From Streptomyces calvus (GTDB lineage: Bacteria > Actinomycetota > Actinomycetes > Streptomycetales > Streptomycetaceae): a stretch of DNA of 64,000 nt. How positions within the stretch are numbered: position 1 is the first letter of the stretch; every line of letters begins with the position of its first letter. Made by a program: the position numbers and the translations under genes. A model generated the notes under the pieces. That model was given only the letters and a program-made list of their open reading frames with translations. It ran no database searches and was not told the DNA's origin. Shown here one piece after another: positions 42,220 through 51,507 of this stretch. The DNA is taken from contig NZ_VCNP01000043.1 in assembly GCF_006782915.1 (NCBI RefSeq), positions 372,001-436,000 on the forward strand, in the 5' to 3' direction.

Positions 42220-43563
42220 TCAGGCGCCGGGGCGCCCCATCGCACGGTAGCGCCACCCGGCCCGGCGCCACGCCTGCGCGTCGAGCGCGTTCCGCCCGTC
42301 CAGGACGAGCCGTTCCGTCACGACCTCGCCCAGCTCCGCCGGGTCCAGCTCGCGGAACTCCCGCCACTCCGTCAGGTGCAGGACGACGTCCGCGCCGCGC
42401 ACCGCCTCGAGCGCCGAGTCGGCGTACCCCAGCGTCGGGAAGATCCGGCGGGCGTTGTCCATGCCCTTCGGGTCGTACACCGTGACCTGGCCGCCCTGGA
42501 GGTGGATCTGCCCGGCCACGTTCAGCGCCGGCGAGTCGCGCACGTCGTCCGAGTCCGGCTTGAACGTCGCGCCCAGCACCGCCACCCGCTTGCCCAGGAA
42601 CGGCCCGCCGCCCAGAGCCTGCCGCGTCAGCTCCACCATCCGGCCGCGCTGGCGCATGTTGATCGAGTCGATCTCCCGCAGGAAGGTCAGCGCCTGGTCC
42701 ACGCCCAGCTCACCGGCGCGCGCCATGAACGCCCGGATGTCCTTCGGCAGGCAGCCGCCGCCGAATCCGATCCCGGCCCGCAGGAACTTCGCGCCGATCC
42801 GGTCGTCGTAGCCGATGGCCTCCGCCAGCTTCGCCACGTCCCCGCCGGTCGCCTCGCACAGCTCCGCCATCGCGTTGATGAACGAGATCTTGGTGGCCAG
42901 GAAGGAGTTCGCGGACGTCTTCACCAGCTCCGCGGTCGGGAAGTCGGTCACCACGAACGGCGAGCCCTCCTCGACCGGCGTGGCGTACACCTCCCGCAGC
43001 AGCTTCTCCGCCCGCTCGCTGCGCACGCCCACCACGATCCGGTCCGGGTGCAGCGTGTCCTCGACGGCGAAGCCCTCGCGCAGGAACTCCGGGTTCCACG
43101 CCAGCTCCGCGTCCCCGCCCGCCGGGGCGTGCTCCGCGAGGTAGGCGGCCAGCCGGTCGGCCGAGCCGACGGGCACCGTCGACTTGCCGACGACCAGCGC
43201 CGGGCCCTTCAGGTGCGGCGCGAGCGAGGCGACCGCGGAGTCGACGTACGACATGTCGCAGGCGTACTCGCCGTGCCGCTGCGGGGTGTTCACGCACACG
43301 AAGTGCACATCGCCGAACTCACCGACCTCGGCCCAGTCCATGGTGAACCGCAGCCGCCCGGTGGACCCCTCGATCCCGGCGACGTGCCGCCGCAGCAGCT
43401 CGTCCAGCCCCGGCTCGTACATCGGCACCTCACCGCGCCGGAGCAGGTCGATCTTCTCCGGTACGACGTCCAGGCCCAGCACCTCGAACCCCAGCTCCGC
43501 CATGGCCGCCGCGTGGGTCGCGCCGAGATAACCGGTGCCGATCACGGTGATCTTGAGGGCCAT
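42220..43563 (-). CDS. ugd: UDP-glucose 6-dehydrogenase family protein
   Basis: 447-aa NAD-dependent sugar-nucleotide dehydrogenase: Rossmann GTGYLG at residues 9-14, VCVNTPQ, KSTVPVGSADRL, NPEFLREG, catalytic Cys in GFGGGCLPKD, and C-terminal GATFKPDSDDVRDSPALN. Oxidises UDP-glucose to UDP-glucuronate, or a UDP-HexNAc to the uronic acid. ATG 43563 has GGAG 5 nt upstream. Stands alone but close to a large cell-wall glycopolymer region, to which it might supply uronic acid. Confidence 0.92.
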   Translation of the reverse strand: MALKITVIGTGYLGATHAAAMAELGFEVLGLDVVPEKIDLLRRGEVPMYEPGLDELLRRHVAGIEGSTGRLRFTMDWAEVGEFGDVHFVCVNTPQRHGEYACDMSYVDSAVASLAPHLKGPALVVGKSTVPVGSADRLAAYLAEHAPAGGDAELAWNPEFLREGFAVEDTLHPDRIVVGVRSERAEKLLREVYATPVEEGSPFVVTDFPTAELVKTSANSFLATKISFINAMAELCEATGGDVAKLAEAIGYDDRIGAKFLRAGIGFGGGCLPKDIRAFMARAGELGVDQALTFLREIDSINMRQRGRMVELTRQALGGGPFLGKRVAVLGATFKPDSDDVRDSPALNVAGQIHLQGGQVTVYDPKGMDNARRIFPTLGYADSALEAVRGADVVLHLTEWREFRELDPAELGEVVTERLVLDGRNALDAQAWRRAGWRYRAMGRPGA

Positions 43564-43679
43564 CAGTGCTCCAGGGGGTGTACGGCATGCAGTGCGCGCC
43601 CGAGCATATCCGCCGGGCACCGGCGGCCGGACTTCCGGCTGTCGTCAAGCTCACCTATCCACGATCGCGGCCGACGCCT

Positions 43680-43707
43680 TAAAATTTGAGTTACTTAACG
43701 GTAGTTA
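43680..43707. promoter_or_regulatory. AT-rich operator-like sequence upstream of acyl-CoA dehydrogenase
   Basis: A markedly AT-rich stretch TTAAAATTTGAG (43679-43690) is followed by TTACT-N7-AGTTA (43691-43707), an imperfect palindrome of the kind bound by TetR-family repressors. It is 40 bp before the start codon. Confidence 0.4.
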
Positions 43708-43746
43708 GCGTGACCAGCATCGCAGCGTTTTGGAGCGTGAGAGACC

Positions 43747-44904
43747 TTGGCCGGATCGGCTGACTTCGACCTGTACCGCCCGTCCGAGGAGCACGACATG
43801 CTCCGCGACGCCGTCCGCGCGCTGGCCGAGGCGAAGATCGCGCCGCACGCCGCCGCCGTGGACGAGGAAGCACGCTTCCCGCGCGAGGCGCTCGACGCCC
43901 TCGTCGCCAACGACCTGCACGCCGTCCACGTGCCGGAGGAGTACGGCGGCGCCGGCGCCGACGCGCTCGCCACGGTCATCGTGATCGAGGAGGTGGCCCG
44001 CGTCTGCGCCTCCTCCTCCCTCATCCCCGCCGTGAACAAGCTGGGTTCGCTGCCGGTCATCCTCTCCGGCTCCGAGGCGCTGAAGAAGAAGTACATGACC
44101 CCGCTCGCCAAGGGCGACGCGATGTTCTCGTACTGCCTGTCCGAGCCGGACGCCGGCTCCGACGCGGCCGGCATGAAGACCCGTGCGGTCCGCGACGGCG
44201 ACAGCTACGTCCTCAACGGCGTGAAGCGCTGGATCACCAACGCCGGCGAGTCCGAGTACTACACGGTCATGGCCGTCACCGACCCGGAGAAGCGCTCCAA
44301 GGGCATCTCCGCCTTCGTCGTGGAGAAGTCCGACGAGGGCGTCTCCTTCGGCGCCCCGGAGAAGAAGCTCGGCATCAAGGGCTCCCCGACCCGCGAGGTC
44401 TACCTCGACAACGTGCGCATCCCCGCCGACCGCATGATCGGCGAGGAGGGCACCGGCTTCGCCACGGCGATGAAGACCCTGGACCACACCCGCATCACCA
44501 TCGCCGCGCAGGCCCTCGGCATCGCCCAGGGCGCCCTGGACTACGCCAAGGGCTACGTCCGCGAGCGCAAGCAGTTCGGCAAGCCGATCGCCGACTTCCA
44601 GGGCGTCCAGTTCATGCTCGCCGACATGGCCATGAAGATCGAGGCCGCCCGCCAGCTGACGTACGCGGCCGCCGCCAAGTCCGAGCGCGGTGACAGCGAC
44701 CTCACGTTCCAGGGCGCCGCCGCCAAGTGCTTCGCCTCCGACGTCGCCATGGAGGTCACCACCGACGCCGTCCAGCTCCTCGGCGGCTACGGCTACACCC
44801 GCGACTACCCGGTCGAGCGCATGATGCGCGACGCCAAGATCACGCAGATCTACGAGGGCACCAACCAGGTCCAGCGGATCGTCATGGCCCGCAACCTGCC
44901 GTAG
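43747..44904 (+). CDS. Acyl-CoA dehydrogenase
   Basis: 385-aa FAD enzyme introducing the alpha-beta double bond in acyl-CoA, passing electrons to ETF. Signature 1 is CLSEPDAGSDAAGMKT near 137-152; WITNAGES binds FAD; signature 2 QFGKPIADFQGVQFMLADMA; catalytic Glu in IYEGTNQVQR near the C-terminus, the position used by short- and medium-chain enzymes. The start is TTG 43747, preceded by GAGAG. Monocistronic with a hairpin after the stop. Chain specificity unknown. Confidence 0.94.
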   Translation: MAGSADFDLYRPSEEHDMLRDAVRALAEAKIAPHAAAVDEEARFPREALDALVANDLHAVHVPEEYGGAGADALATVIVIEEVARVCASSSLIPAVNKLGSLPVILSGSEALKKKYMTPLAKGDAMFSYCLSEPDAGSDAAGMKTRAVRDGDSYVLNGVKRWITNAGESEYYTVMAVTDPEKRSKGISAFVVEKSDEGVSFGAPEKKLGIKGSPTREVYLDNVRIPADRMIGEEGTGFATAMKTLDHTRITIAAQALGIAQGALDYAKGYVRERKQFGKPIADFQGVQFMLADMAMKIEAARQLTYAAAAKSERGDSDLTFQGAAAKCFASDVAMEVTTDAVQLLGGYGYTRDYPVERMMRDAKITQIYEGTNQVQRIVMARNLP

Positions 44905-44925
44905 CGCACCCCGAACCGTGAGCGA

Positions 44926-44950
44926 AGGGCGCCCGGATGCCGGGCGCCCT
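44926..44950. terminator. Bidirectional terminator after acyl-CoA dehydrogenase
   Basis: AGGGCGCCCGG (44926-44936), loop ATG, CCGGGCGCCCT (44940-44950): perfect 11-bp stem between convergent genes. Confidence 0.85.
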
Positions 44951-44976
44951 TGCCGTTTCCCGGCCGCCGCGTGCCG

Positions 44977-46179
44977 TCACAGGAACCGGCGGATCGGGGT
45001 GACCGCGGCCTCGGCGAGCCGCAGGGGCAGCGGGCGGCGCCTCCAGCGGGCCGGGTCCACCGGCTCGCTCAGTTTCCGGTCGGCGTCGAAGTCGGCGTCG
45101 AGCGCGGCCGTGAAGTCCTCGTCGAGGACGGCCAGCATGACCTCCTCGTCGTGCTCCAGCGAGCGCCGGTTGACGTTGGTCGAGCCGATCAGGGAGCAGA
45201 CGCCGTCCACCGTGATGACCTTCGTGTGGAGCATCGTCGGCTGGTACTCGCGCACCTCCACGCCCGCGTCGACCAGGGTCTGGTAGTGCTGCCGCCCGGC
45301 CAAGCGGCAGACCCGCTGGTCGGTGTGCGGGCCGGGCAGCAGGATCTCGACGCGCACGCCCCGCCGCGCCGCGGCCGCCAGCAGGTCCACGAAGTAGGTG
45401 TCCGGGGCGAAGTAGGCCGTGGACAGCCGGAAGCGCTCCTGCGCCGAGGTGATCGCGACGCGCAGCAGCGTCTGCATGTCCTGCCAGCCGAAGCTCGCAG
45501 AGCCCCGCACCACCTGGACCGTGGCCCGGCCCGGCTGCTCCTGCGCGGTGAAGCGGTCGTGCTCGTCGTACAGGTCGTCGTGGCACTCGGCCCAGTTCTG
45601 GGCGAACGCCGCGGCGATGCCGTCCACGGCGGGTCCCCGGACCCGCACGTGGGTGTCGCGCCACTCGCCGGGGTTGCGGGCGTCGCCGCACCACTCCTGG
45701 GCGATGCCGACGCCCCCGGTGAAGGCGGTGTGCTCGTCGGTGACCAGGACCTTGCGGTGGCAGCGGTGGTTCTGCCGCATCGGCGACAGCCGCGCGGGCC
45801 TGCGGAACCAGGCCACCTGGACGCCCGCTTCGTCCATGGCGTCCAGCAGGTCCGGCTCTATCTCCTTGGCGCCGAAACCGTCCAGCAGCAGCCGTACCCG
45901 CACTCCCGCGCGTGCCCGGTCGGCCAGCGCGGCGGCGAACTCCCGCGCGATGTCGCCGCGCCAGTACACGAAGGTCATCATGTCGACGGTGTGTTCCGCG
46001 GCGCGGACGGCGTCCAGCATCGCGGGGAAGATCTCGTCGCCGTTGCGCAGCGGAAGGAGCTCGTTGCCCTCGGTCGCGGCGATGCCGATGAGCCGCTCCA
46101 GCCGTCTGCGCAGCCGCTGTCTCTCGCCCGGCGCTTCGGGCTCCGCCGCCCGCCGTCCGGTATCCGCCTGTCCCGTCAC
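44977..46179 (-). CDS. Phospholipase-D-superfamily protein, cardiolipin-synthase-like
   Basis: 400 aa with two HKD motifs, HRKVLVTD (in NHRCHRKVLVTDEHTAFTGG) and HTKVITVD followed by CSLIGSTNVNRRS. This is the bacterial cardiolipin synthase arrangement but without N-terminal membrane helices, so the protein is probably soluble or peripheral. Streptomyces cardiolipin synthase is of the eukaryotic CDP-alcohol type, so this may be a different phosphatidyltransferase or hydrolase. GTG 46179 follows GGGAGA by 6-7 nt. Monocistronic. Confidence 0.88.
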   Translation of the reverse strand: MTGQADTGRRAAEPEAPGERQRLRRRLERLIGIAATEGNELLPLRNGDEIFPAMLDAVRAAEHTVDMMTFVYWRGDIAREFAAALADRARAGVRVRLLLDGFGAKEIEPDLLDAMDEAGVQVAWFRRPARLSPMRQNHRCHRKVLVTDEHTAFTGGVGIAQEWCGDARNPGEWRDTHVRVRGPAVDGIAAAFAQNWAECHDDLYDEHDRFTAQEQPGRATVQVVRGSASFGWQDMQTLLRVAITSAQERFRLSTAYFAPDTYFVDLLAAAARRGVRVEILLPGPHTDQRVCRLAGRQHYQTLVDAGVEVREYQPTMLHTKVITVDGVCSLIGSTNVNRRSLEHDEEVMLAVLDEDFTAALDADFDADRKLSEPVDPARWRRRPLPLRLAEAAVTPIRRFL

Positions 46180-46401
46180 GTCCGCTCTCCCTGCCTCCCG
46201 GGCCCGCTCGTCCCGTCCGGATTCCCCCCGTCTCCTTGCCGCTGACGGCGGTTCCACGCAGCGGCCGCGTCCGACGTGCCGCACATCACGGAGCGTCCGT
46301 TTCGGATGGTTCCGTCCGTCCTGTGGTGGTCTTGGGGTGCGGGGCGTAGGACGGAGGGGCGGGGACCGATCGCCGGTTCCCGCCGTCCCCCGGGAGGAAC
46401 C

Positions 46402-46773
46402 ATGACCCAGCAGCAGCCCACCACCACCCTGGAACCCCTGAGCAAGGAGATGCAGGACTGCGTCAACGCCTGCATGGCCTGTCACGGGGTGTGCGAGGAG
46501 ACCATGAGTTCCTGTCTGCAGAAGGGCGGCCAGGCCCAGATGCGGATCATGCGGGCGCTCATGGACTGCGCGGAGATGACCCGCATGTGCGCCGACATGA
46601 TGATGCGCCGCTCACCGCTGGCGAACGAGATGTGCACGATGTGCGCGCAGGCCTGCGACCTGTGTGCCGAGGCGTGCATGTCGATGCCGGACGACGACCG
46701 GATGATGCGCTGCGCCGAGTCCTGTCGCCGCTGCTCCGAGACGTGCCGCGCGATGGCGGGCGCCACGATGTGA
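46402..46773 (+). CDS. Cytosolic four-helix copper-storage protein (Csp3-type, DUF326)
   Basis: 123 aa with 16 cysteines spaced along four predicted helices (for example MQDCVNACMACHGVCEETM, MCTMCAQACDLCAEAC, CAESCRRCSETC) and many methionines. No export signal, so the cytosolic Csp3 class, which stores many Cu(I) ions inside a tetrameric helix bundle. ATG 46402 follows GGGAGGA. No copper ATPase, chaperone or CsoR gene is adjacent, and I see no CsoR-type operator upstream. Monocistronic, ended by the hairpin at 46788. Confidence 0.9.
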   Translation: MTQQQPTTTLEPLSKEMQDCVNACMACHGVCEETMSSCLQKGGQAQMRIMRALMDCAEMTRMCADMMMRRSPLANEMCTMCAQACDLCAEACMSMPDDDRMMRCAESCRRCSETCRAMAGATM

Positions 46774-46787
46774 CGCAGCCGCCGGAC

Positions 46788-46828
46788 ACGGCGAAGGGGC
46801 GCCCCGTGGCGGGACGCCCCTTCGCCGT
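46788..46828. terminator. Bidirectional terminator between csp and LCP gene 1
   Basis: ACGGCGAAGGGGCG (46788-46801) pairs with CGCCCCTTCGCCGT (46815-46828): 14-bp perfect stem, 13-nt loop, between convergent genes. Confidence 0.85.
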
Positions 46829-46837
46829 CGTCGGGTC

Positions 46838-48118
46838 TCAGTTGCCGGAGACGGTGACCTTCTCGTCGTTCTTCAGCTGCTCGACCAGCTGCTTCACCTT
46901 CGGCATGTCCCACTGCAGGTTGCCGTTGCCGGCGCTGCCCGATATCGGCATGTTCATCGACGTGCCCTCGCCGCCGCTGACACCCTTCATCGCCCAGAAC
47001 ATCCCGGCCAGGTCGAACAGCCCCATGTCCTTGTCGACGACCAGCGAGTCCAGGCCCGCGCCCATCGTCGGGTACAGCTTGAACGGGTTGAGGACGGTGC
47101 CCGGCGTGGCCACCTGGTTGGCGAGCGCGGAGAGGAACTTCTGCTGGTTCTTCGTCCGGTCCAGGTCGGAGCCGGCCAGCGCGTACCGGGTGCGGACGAA
47201 GGCCAGGGCCTCCTCGCCGTTCAGGGTCTGCTTGCCCTTCTTGAAGTCGGCGCCGGACTTGGTGTCCTTGATGTCCTGCGGGATGTCCATCTCGACGCCG
47301 CCGACCGCGTCCACGATGTTGGCGAAGCCGGCGAAGCCGATCTCCACGTAGTGGTCGATGTGCAGGCCGGTGTTGAACTCCACCGTGCGCACCAGCAGCG
47401 TCGGGCCGTCGATGGAGTACGCCGCGTTCAGCTTGTTCGCGCCCATGGCGGGCCGGGTCTTGCCCGACTCCGAGCCCTTGAACTCCGGGATCGTGACGTT
47501 GGAGTCACGGGGCAGCGAGATCAGCGTGGGCCCGTTGTCGCCGGTGTGCAGGATCATCATCGAGTCCGTGCGCTTGCCCTCGGCGGACCCGGTGTGCAGC
47601 TTCTTCTTGTCCTCGTCGGACATGCCCTCGCGGCTGTCGGAGCCGACGATCAGGTAGTTGGTGCCCTCGCCCGGCTCGGGCCGGTCGACGACCGTGGCGA
47701 GGTCGACCTCGCGGTTGAGCTTGCCGTCGGCCCAGAAGTACGTGCCGACGGTCGTCACGACCAGCACGGTCACCACGGTGATCGCCGTCCACTTGATGCG
47801 GCGGCGCCAGTCGGGCGCCGGCCCGGGACCGTGACCGGGTCCACCGCCGGGGCCGCCGGGGCCACCGGGACCGCCGGCCGGCCTGCCGTAGACCTGGCCC
47901 GTGTTGTAGCCGCTGTCGTAGGCCTCGGGCCCGCCGTGGCCGTCCACGTACGACGGCTGCTGCGGGACACCGCCGTACGCGCCCTGCCCGGGCGGGGCCG
48001 CCGGGCCGCGGCGGACCTGCCGCATGACACGGGCGCCCTCGGGCTGCGCGCTGCCGCTCCCGCGTCCGTAGCGTCCGCCGCGGTTGTCGTCGGACCTTGC
48101 CTCGGGCCAATCAGTCAT
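46838..48118 (-). CDS. LytR-CpsA-Psr (LCP) family protein 1
   Basis: 426-aa type II membrane protein. Cytoplasmic Gly/Pro-rich tail (1-105), transmembrane helix about 109-128, then the extracytoplasmic LCP domain: YLIVGSDSREGMSDED, LISLPRDSNVTIP, KLNAAYSIDGP, DHYVEIGFAGFANIVDAVGG and ALAFVRTRY. LCP proteins transfer polyprenyl-phosphate-linked glycopolymers to peptidoglycan. It lacks the C-terminal LytR_C domain seen in four paralogues below. ATG 48118 has no Shine-Dalgarno; CACACT 7 nt before and TTGTAT 19 bp further up suggest a leaderless transcript. Divergent from the thioesterase gene. Confidence 0.9.
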   Translation of the reverse strand: MTDWPEARSDDNRGGRYGRGSGSAQPEGARVMRQVRRGPAAPPGQGAYGGVPQQPSYVDGHGGPEAYDSGYNTGQVYGRPAGGPGGPGGPGGGPGHGPGPAPDWRRRIKWTAITVVTVLVVTTVGTYFWADGKLNREVDLATVVDRPEPGEGTNYLIVGSDSREGMSDEDKKKLHTGSAEGKRTDSMMILHTGDNGPTLISLPRDSNVTIPEFKGSESGKTRPAMGANKLNAAYSIDGPTLLVRTVEFNTGLHIDHYVEIGFAGFANIVDAVGGVEMDIPQDIKDTKSGADFKKGKQTLNGEEALAFVRTRYALAGSDLDRTKNQQKFLSALANQVATPGTVLNPFKLYPTMGAGLDSLVVDKDMGLFDLAGMFWAMKGVSGGEGTSMNMPISGSAGNGNLQWDMPKVKQLVEQLKNDEKVTVSGN

Positions 48119-48237
48119 GGGCAACAGTGTGCAGGCCCCGGCTGTGCGTCATACAAGGGTCGTCGGAAAATCAGGGCACCGCTGTTGCGAAGCTGACACA
48201 AATCCCACCGATGTGACCTCGGCATAAGGTGGAGGCC

Positions 48238-48795
48238 ATGACAGACCAGGCCCCAGCCGCACAGACGGAGACTCCGGACATCCCCGGCAAGCCCACCTCG
48301 GCGTCCCGTACGACACTCAGCCACATCATGACCCACAACGACACCAACCTCCTGGGCACGGTGCACGGCGGGGTGATCATGAAGCTGGTGGACGACGCGG
48401 CGGGGGCCGTCGCCGGGCGGCACTCCGGAGGGCCGGCCGTCACCGCGTCCATGGACGAGATGGCGTTCCTCGAACCGGTCCGCGTCGGCGACCTGGTCCA
48501 TGTGAAGGCCCAGGTCAACTGGACCGGACGGACCTCGATGGAGGTCGGCGTGCGGGTGCTGGCCGAGCGCTGGAACGAGTCGGCGCCCGCCACCCAGGTC
48601 GGCTCGGCCTACCTGGTGTTCGCCGCCGTCGACGCCGACGGCAAGCCGCGCCGGGTGCCGCCGGTGATACCCGAGACCGAGCGCGACGAGCGCCGCTACC
48701 AGGAGGCCCAGATCCGCCGCACCCACCGGCTGGCCCGCCGCCGGGCGATCATGGAACTGCGCGAGAAGCGCGCGGCGGAGGGCTTCGAGGACTGA
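48238..48795 (+). CDS. Acyl-CoA thioesterase, hotdog fold
   Basis: 185 aa. Hotdog-fold core with the family motif HNDTNLLGTVHGGVIMKLVDDAAG (residues about 36-59), MDEMAFLEPVRVGDLV and QVNWTGRTSMEVGVRVLAE. This is the BACH/YciA-like group that hydrolyses acyl-CoA. The C-terminal 40 residues are basic and helical. ATG 48238 is preferred; TAAGGT 10 nt before could give a nearly leaderless mRNA. It ends 18 bp from the convergent LCP gene 2. Confidence 0.9.
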   Translation: MTDQAPAAQTETPDIPGKPTSASRTTLSHIMTHNDTNLLGTVHGGVIMKLVDDAAGAVAGRHSGGPAVTASMDEMAFLEPVRVGDLVHVKAQVNWTGRTSMEVGVRVLAERWNESAPATQVGSAYLVFAAVDADGKPRRVPPVIPETERDERRYQEAQIRRTHRLARRRAIMELREKRAAEGFED

Positions 48796-48813
48796 CCGGC
48801 CCCGGCCCGGCAC

Positions 48814-50310
48814 TCAGGAACAGCCCACCTCGTCGCCCCGCACCACCCCGAACTCGCCCTGCCCCGGGTCCAGCGCCCGGACCTTGCGGACCTTCTCGAA
48901 GTCGGCGCCCGCGATCACCTTCAGCGTGGCGCCCTGGCCCTTCACCGCACGCAGTTCACTGCCCGGCAGGGCCGCCGCGAGGGACTTCGCGGAGCGGTCC
49001 CACCGCGGGTCGTAGGCGACGACGGTCCGCTTCACGTCCCGGTCGGCCGCGTTGACCGGGGCCCGTGTGGTGCCGAAGCCGATCGCCGCGAGGGCCGCGT
49101 CCACGCGCCGCCCCAGACCGGGCGTGCGGGTGCCGTTCTCGACCTGGACCCGGATCTGCCGCGGGTCGACCGGCACCCGCTGCGCCTCGTCGCGCGTGCG
49201 GTGCCCGGTCAGCGGCTGGTCGCGGCGCAGCGCCTCGAAGATCCGCTGGGACTTCTCGGTGTCCCACTTCAGCGTGGAGCCGACGCCCTTCACGGTGTGG
49301 CCGACCGCCGCGACCGGCACCGTGGTGAACTCCGAGGAGGCGGGTGAGAAGTTCCGCATCGCCCGGCCGAGGTCCAGCAGCTCGTCGGTGCCGAAGCCCT
49401 CGTCCGCGCGAACCGAGCCGAGCACGGCACGGGTCACGTCCCGGAACCTCATCGGGTTCAGCAGGATCCCGGAGGACGTGGCCCGGTCCACCAGCGCCGC
49501 CATGAAGTGCTGCTGGCGCTTCATCCGGCTGAGGTCGGAGGCGCCGTCGACATGGCGGGCCCGCACGTACTGCAGGGCCTGGCCGCCCTTGAGGGTGTGC
49601 CGGCCGGCGGGCAGGTCGAGACCGGTGTGGCTGTCCTTCAGCCGCTGGTCGGTGCAGACCTCCACGCCGCCGACCACGTCCACCGTCTTCATGAAGCTGG
49701 CGAAGTCGACCTCCAGATAGTGGTCGATCTTCACCCGGGTCATCTTCTCGACCGTGCGCACGGTCAGCTGCGGCCCGCCCTCCGCGTACGCCGCGTTCAG
49801 CTTCAGGGGGTGCTCCCCGTGCCGTTCGCCGCTGACGCGGTCGGTGTGCGGGGGCGTCACCGCGTAGGAGTCGCGGGGCAGGCTGACCACGCTGGCGCGA
49901 TCCCGGTCCTCCGAGATGTGCACGATCATGATCGTGTCGGTGCAGTGGCAGGGCGCCCCGCCGAGCCGGTACTTCTCCCGCTCCTCCCGGCCGATCTTCT
50001 CGCGGCCGTCCGTGCCGACGAGCAGGATGTTCATGCCGTGCCCGGCCTCGGGCCGGTTCTTCATGTCGCGGAACGGGTCGACGCGTTCGATGTCCTCGTC
50101 GAGGCTGCTGAGCACCGCGTGTCCGATCCCGGCGGAGGCGAGCACCACGACCGACAGCGTGGTGACGGTGCGCATGACCCAGCGGGGCCTGCGGCGCGCG
50201 GGAGCGGGAGCGGGCGCGGGCGGGCGGGCGTCCCGGGCGGACGGCCGCCGGGAGGGCCGGGGTGCGGTGCGGGGCCGGGAGGACCGCGGCGGCGTGGGCA
50301 AGGGGGACAC
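48814..50310 (-). CDS. LCP family protein 2 with LytR_C domain
   Basis: 498 aa. Basic Pro/Arg-rich cytoplasmic tail, transmembrane helix about 45-67, LCP domain (ILLVGTDGREKIGREERE, VVSLPRDSYAVTPP, KLNAAYAEGGP, DHYLEVDFASFMKTVDVVGG, QYVRARHVDGASD), then a C-terminal LytR_C domain starting RVQVENGTRTPGLGRRV, and a terminal Cys-Ser. The APCHCTD segment places two extra cysteines in the domain. GTG 50310 is adjacent to GGAGG; a TTG three codons later has better spacing, so the true start may be 50301. Divergent from the glycosyltransferase gene. Confidence 0.9.
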   Translation of the reverse strand: MSPLPTPPRSSRPRTAPRPSRRPSARDARPPAPAPAPARRRPRWVMRTVTTLSVVVLASAGIGHAVLSSLDEDIERVDPFRDMKNRPEAGHGMNILLVGTDGREKIGREEREKYRLGGAPCHCTDTIMIVHISEDRDRASVVSLPRDSYAVTPPHTDRVSGERHGEHPLKLNAAYAEGGPQLTVRTVEKMTRVKIDHYLEVDFASFMKTVDVVGGVEVCTDQRLKDSHTGLDLPAGRHTLKGGQALQYVRARHVDGASDLSRMKRQQHFMAALVDRATSSGILLNPMRFRDVTRAVLGSVRADEGFGTDELLDLGRAMRNFSPASSEFTTVPVAAVGHTVKGVGSTLKWDTEKSQRIFEALRRDQPLTGHRTRDEAQRVPVDPRQIRVQVENGTRTPGLGRRVDAALAAIGFGTTRAPVNAADRDVKRTVVAYDPRWDRSAKSLAAALPGSELRAVKGQGATLKVIAGADFEKVRKVRALDPGQGEFGVVRGDEVGCS

Positions 50311-50429
50311 CTCCGGACGACGGCCGTGCGAGCGATCGTGAGCACCGTAGGCCGATAGGATCTGCGGCCCGGCGCATCGCCCCCGGCGCGCGCACCGGTA
50401 TCCCCCGTTCGCGGTAACGTGAGCGCTCT

Positions 50430-51467
50430 ATGAACGCCAATCCCGACGTGCGGCTCCCCGCCGTTTCCGTGATCATGCCCGTCCTCAACGAGGAGAGGCA
50501 TCTGCGTGGCGCCGTCCGCGCGATCCTCGCCCAGGAGTACGCCGGCGAGATGGAGGTCGTGATCGCCCTCGGTCCCTCCACGGACCGCACGGACGAGATC
50601 GCCGCCGAGCTCGTGGCCGAGGACCCGCGGGTGCACACCGTGCCCAACCCGACCGGCCGCACCCCGGCCGCCCTCAACGCGGCGATCAAGGCCTCGCGCC
50701 ATCCGGTCGTGGTCCGCGTCGACGGGCACGGGATGCTCTCCCCGAACTACATCGCGACCGCCGTGCGGCTCCTGGAGGAGACCGGCGCGCAGAACGTCGG
50801 CGGCATCATGCACGCCGAGGGGGAGAACGACTGGGAGCACGCGGTCGCCGCCGCGATGACGTCGAAGATAGGCGTCGGCAACGCCGCCTTCCACACCGGC
50901 GGCCAGGCGGGCCCCGCCGAGACCGTGTACCTCGGTGTCTTCCGGCGCGAGGCGCTGGAGCGTCAGGGCGGCTACAACGTGGAGTTCATCCGCGCCCAGG
51001 ACTGGGAGCTGAACTTCCGCATCCGTGAGGCGGGCGGGCTGATCTGGTTCTCGCCGGAACTGAAGGTGTCCTACCGGCCCCGGCCGAGCGTGCGGGCGCT
51101 GGCCAAGCAGTACAAGGACTACGGGCGCTGGCGGCACGTCGTGGCCCGCTACCACTCCGGCTCCATCAACCTGCGCTATCTGGCCCCGCCGACCGCGGTG
51201 TGCGCGATCGCGGCCGGGCTCGTGGTGGGCGCGGCGCTCACGCCGTGGGGCTTCGTGGTCCCCGGCGGCTACCTCGCCGCGATCGTGGCGGGCTCGGTAC
51301 CGGCCGGCAAGGGCCTGCCGCTGAAGGCGCGGCTGCAGATCCCGGTGGCGCTGGCCACCATGCACATGTCGTGGGGCTGGGGCTTCCTGACCAGTCCGCG
51401 CGCGCTGGCGAAGAAGGTCATCGCCTCCCGGCGCCCCGCCGTCCACGCGGACGCGCCGGCCGCCTGA
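50430..51467 (+). CDS. Family 2 glycosyltransferase
   Basis: 345-aa inverting GT-A transferase with a membrane-associated C-terminus. PAVSVIMPVLNEERHLRGAV opens the fold; the metal-binding D-x-H version of DXD is VRVDGHGMLSPNYI near residues 95-108; catalytic region RAQDWELNFRI; two hydrophobic segments follow near 253-290 (PPTAVCAIAAGLVVGAALTP region). Resembles actinobacterial wall or exopolysaccharide transferases such as those neighbouring LCP genes. ATG 50430; TAACGT 10 nt upstream may be its -10. Located among six LCP genes, so a role in wall glycopolymer assembly is likely. Confidence 0.88.
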   Translation: MNANPDVRLPAVSVIMPVLNEERHLRGAVRAILAQEYAGEMEVVIALGPSTDRTDEIAAELVAEDPRVHTVPNPTGRTPAALNAAIKASRHPVVVRVDGHGMLSPNYIATAVRLLEETGAQNVGGIMHAEGENDWEHAVAAAMTSKIGVGNAAFHTGGQAGPAETVYLGVFRREALERQGGYNVEFIRAQDWELNFRIREAGGLIWFSPELKVSYRPRPSVRALAKQYKDYGRWRHVVARYHSGSINLRYLAPPTAVCAIAAGLVVGAALTPWGFVVPGGYLAAIVAGSVPAGKGLPLKARLQIPVALATMHMSWGWGFLTSPRALAKKVIASRRPAVHADAPAA

Positions 51468-51507
51468 CGCCACCCGTCGTGAGGGGCCGTGCCGGCCCGT
51501 CAGCCGT

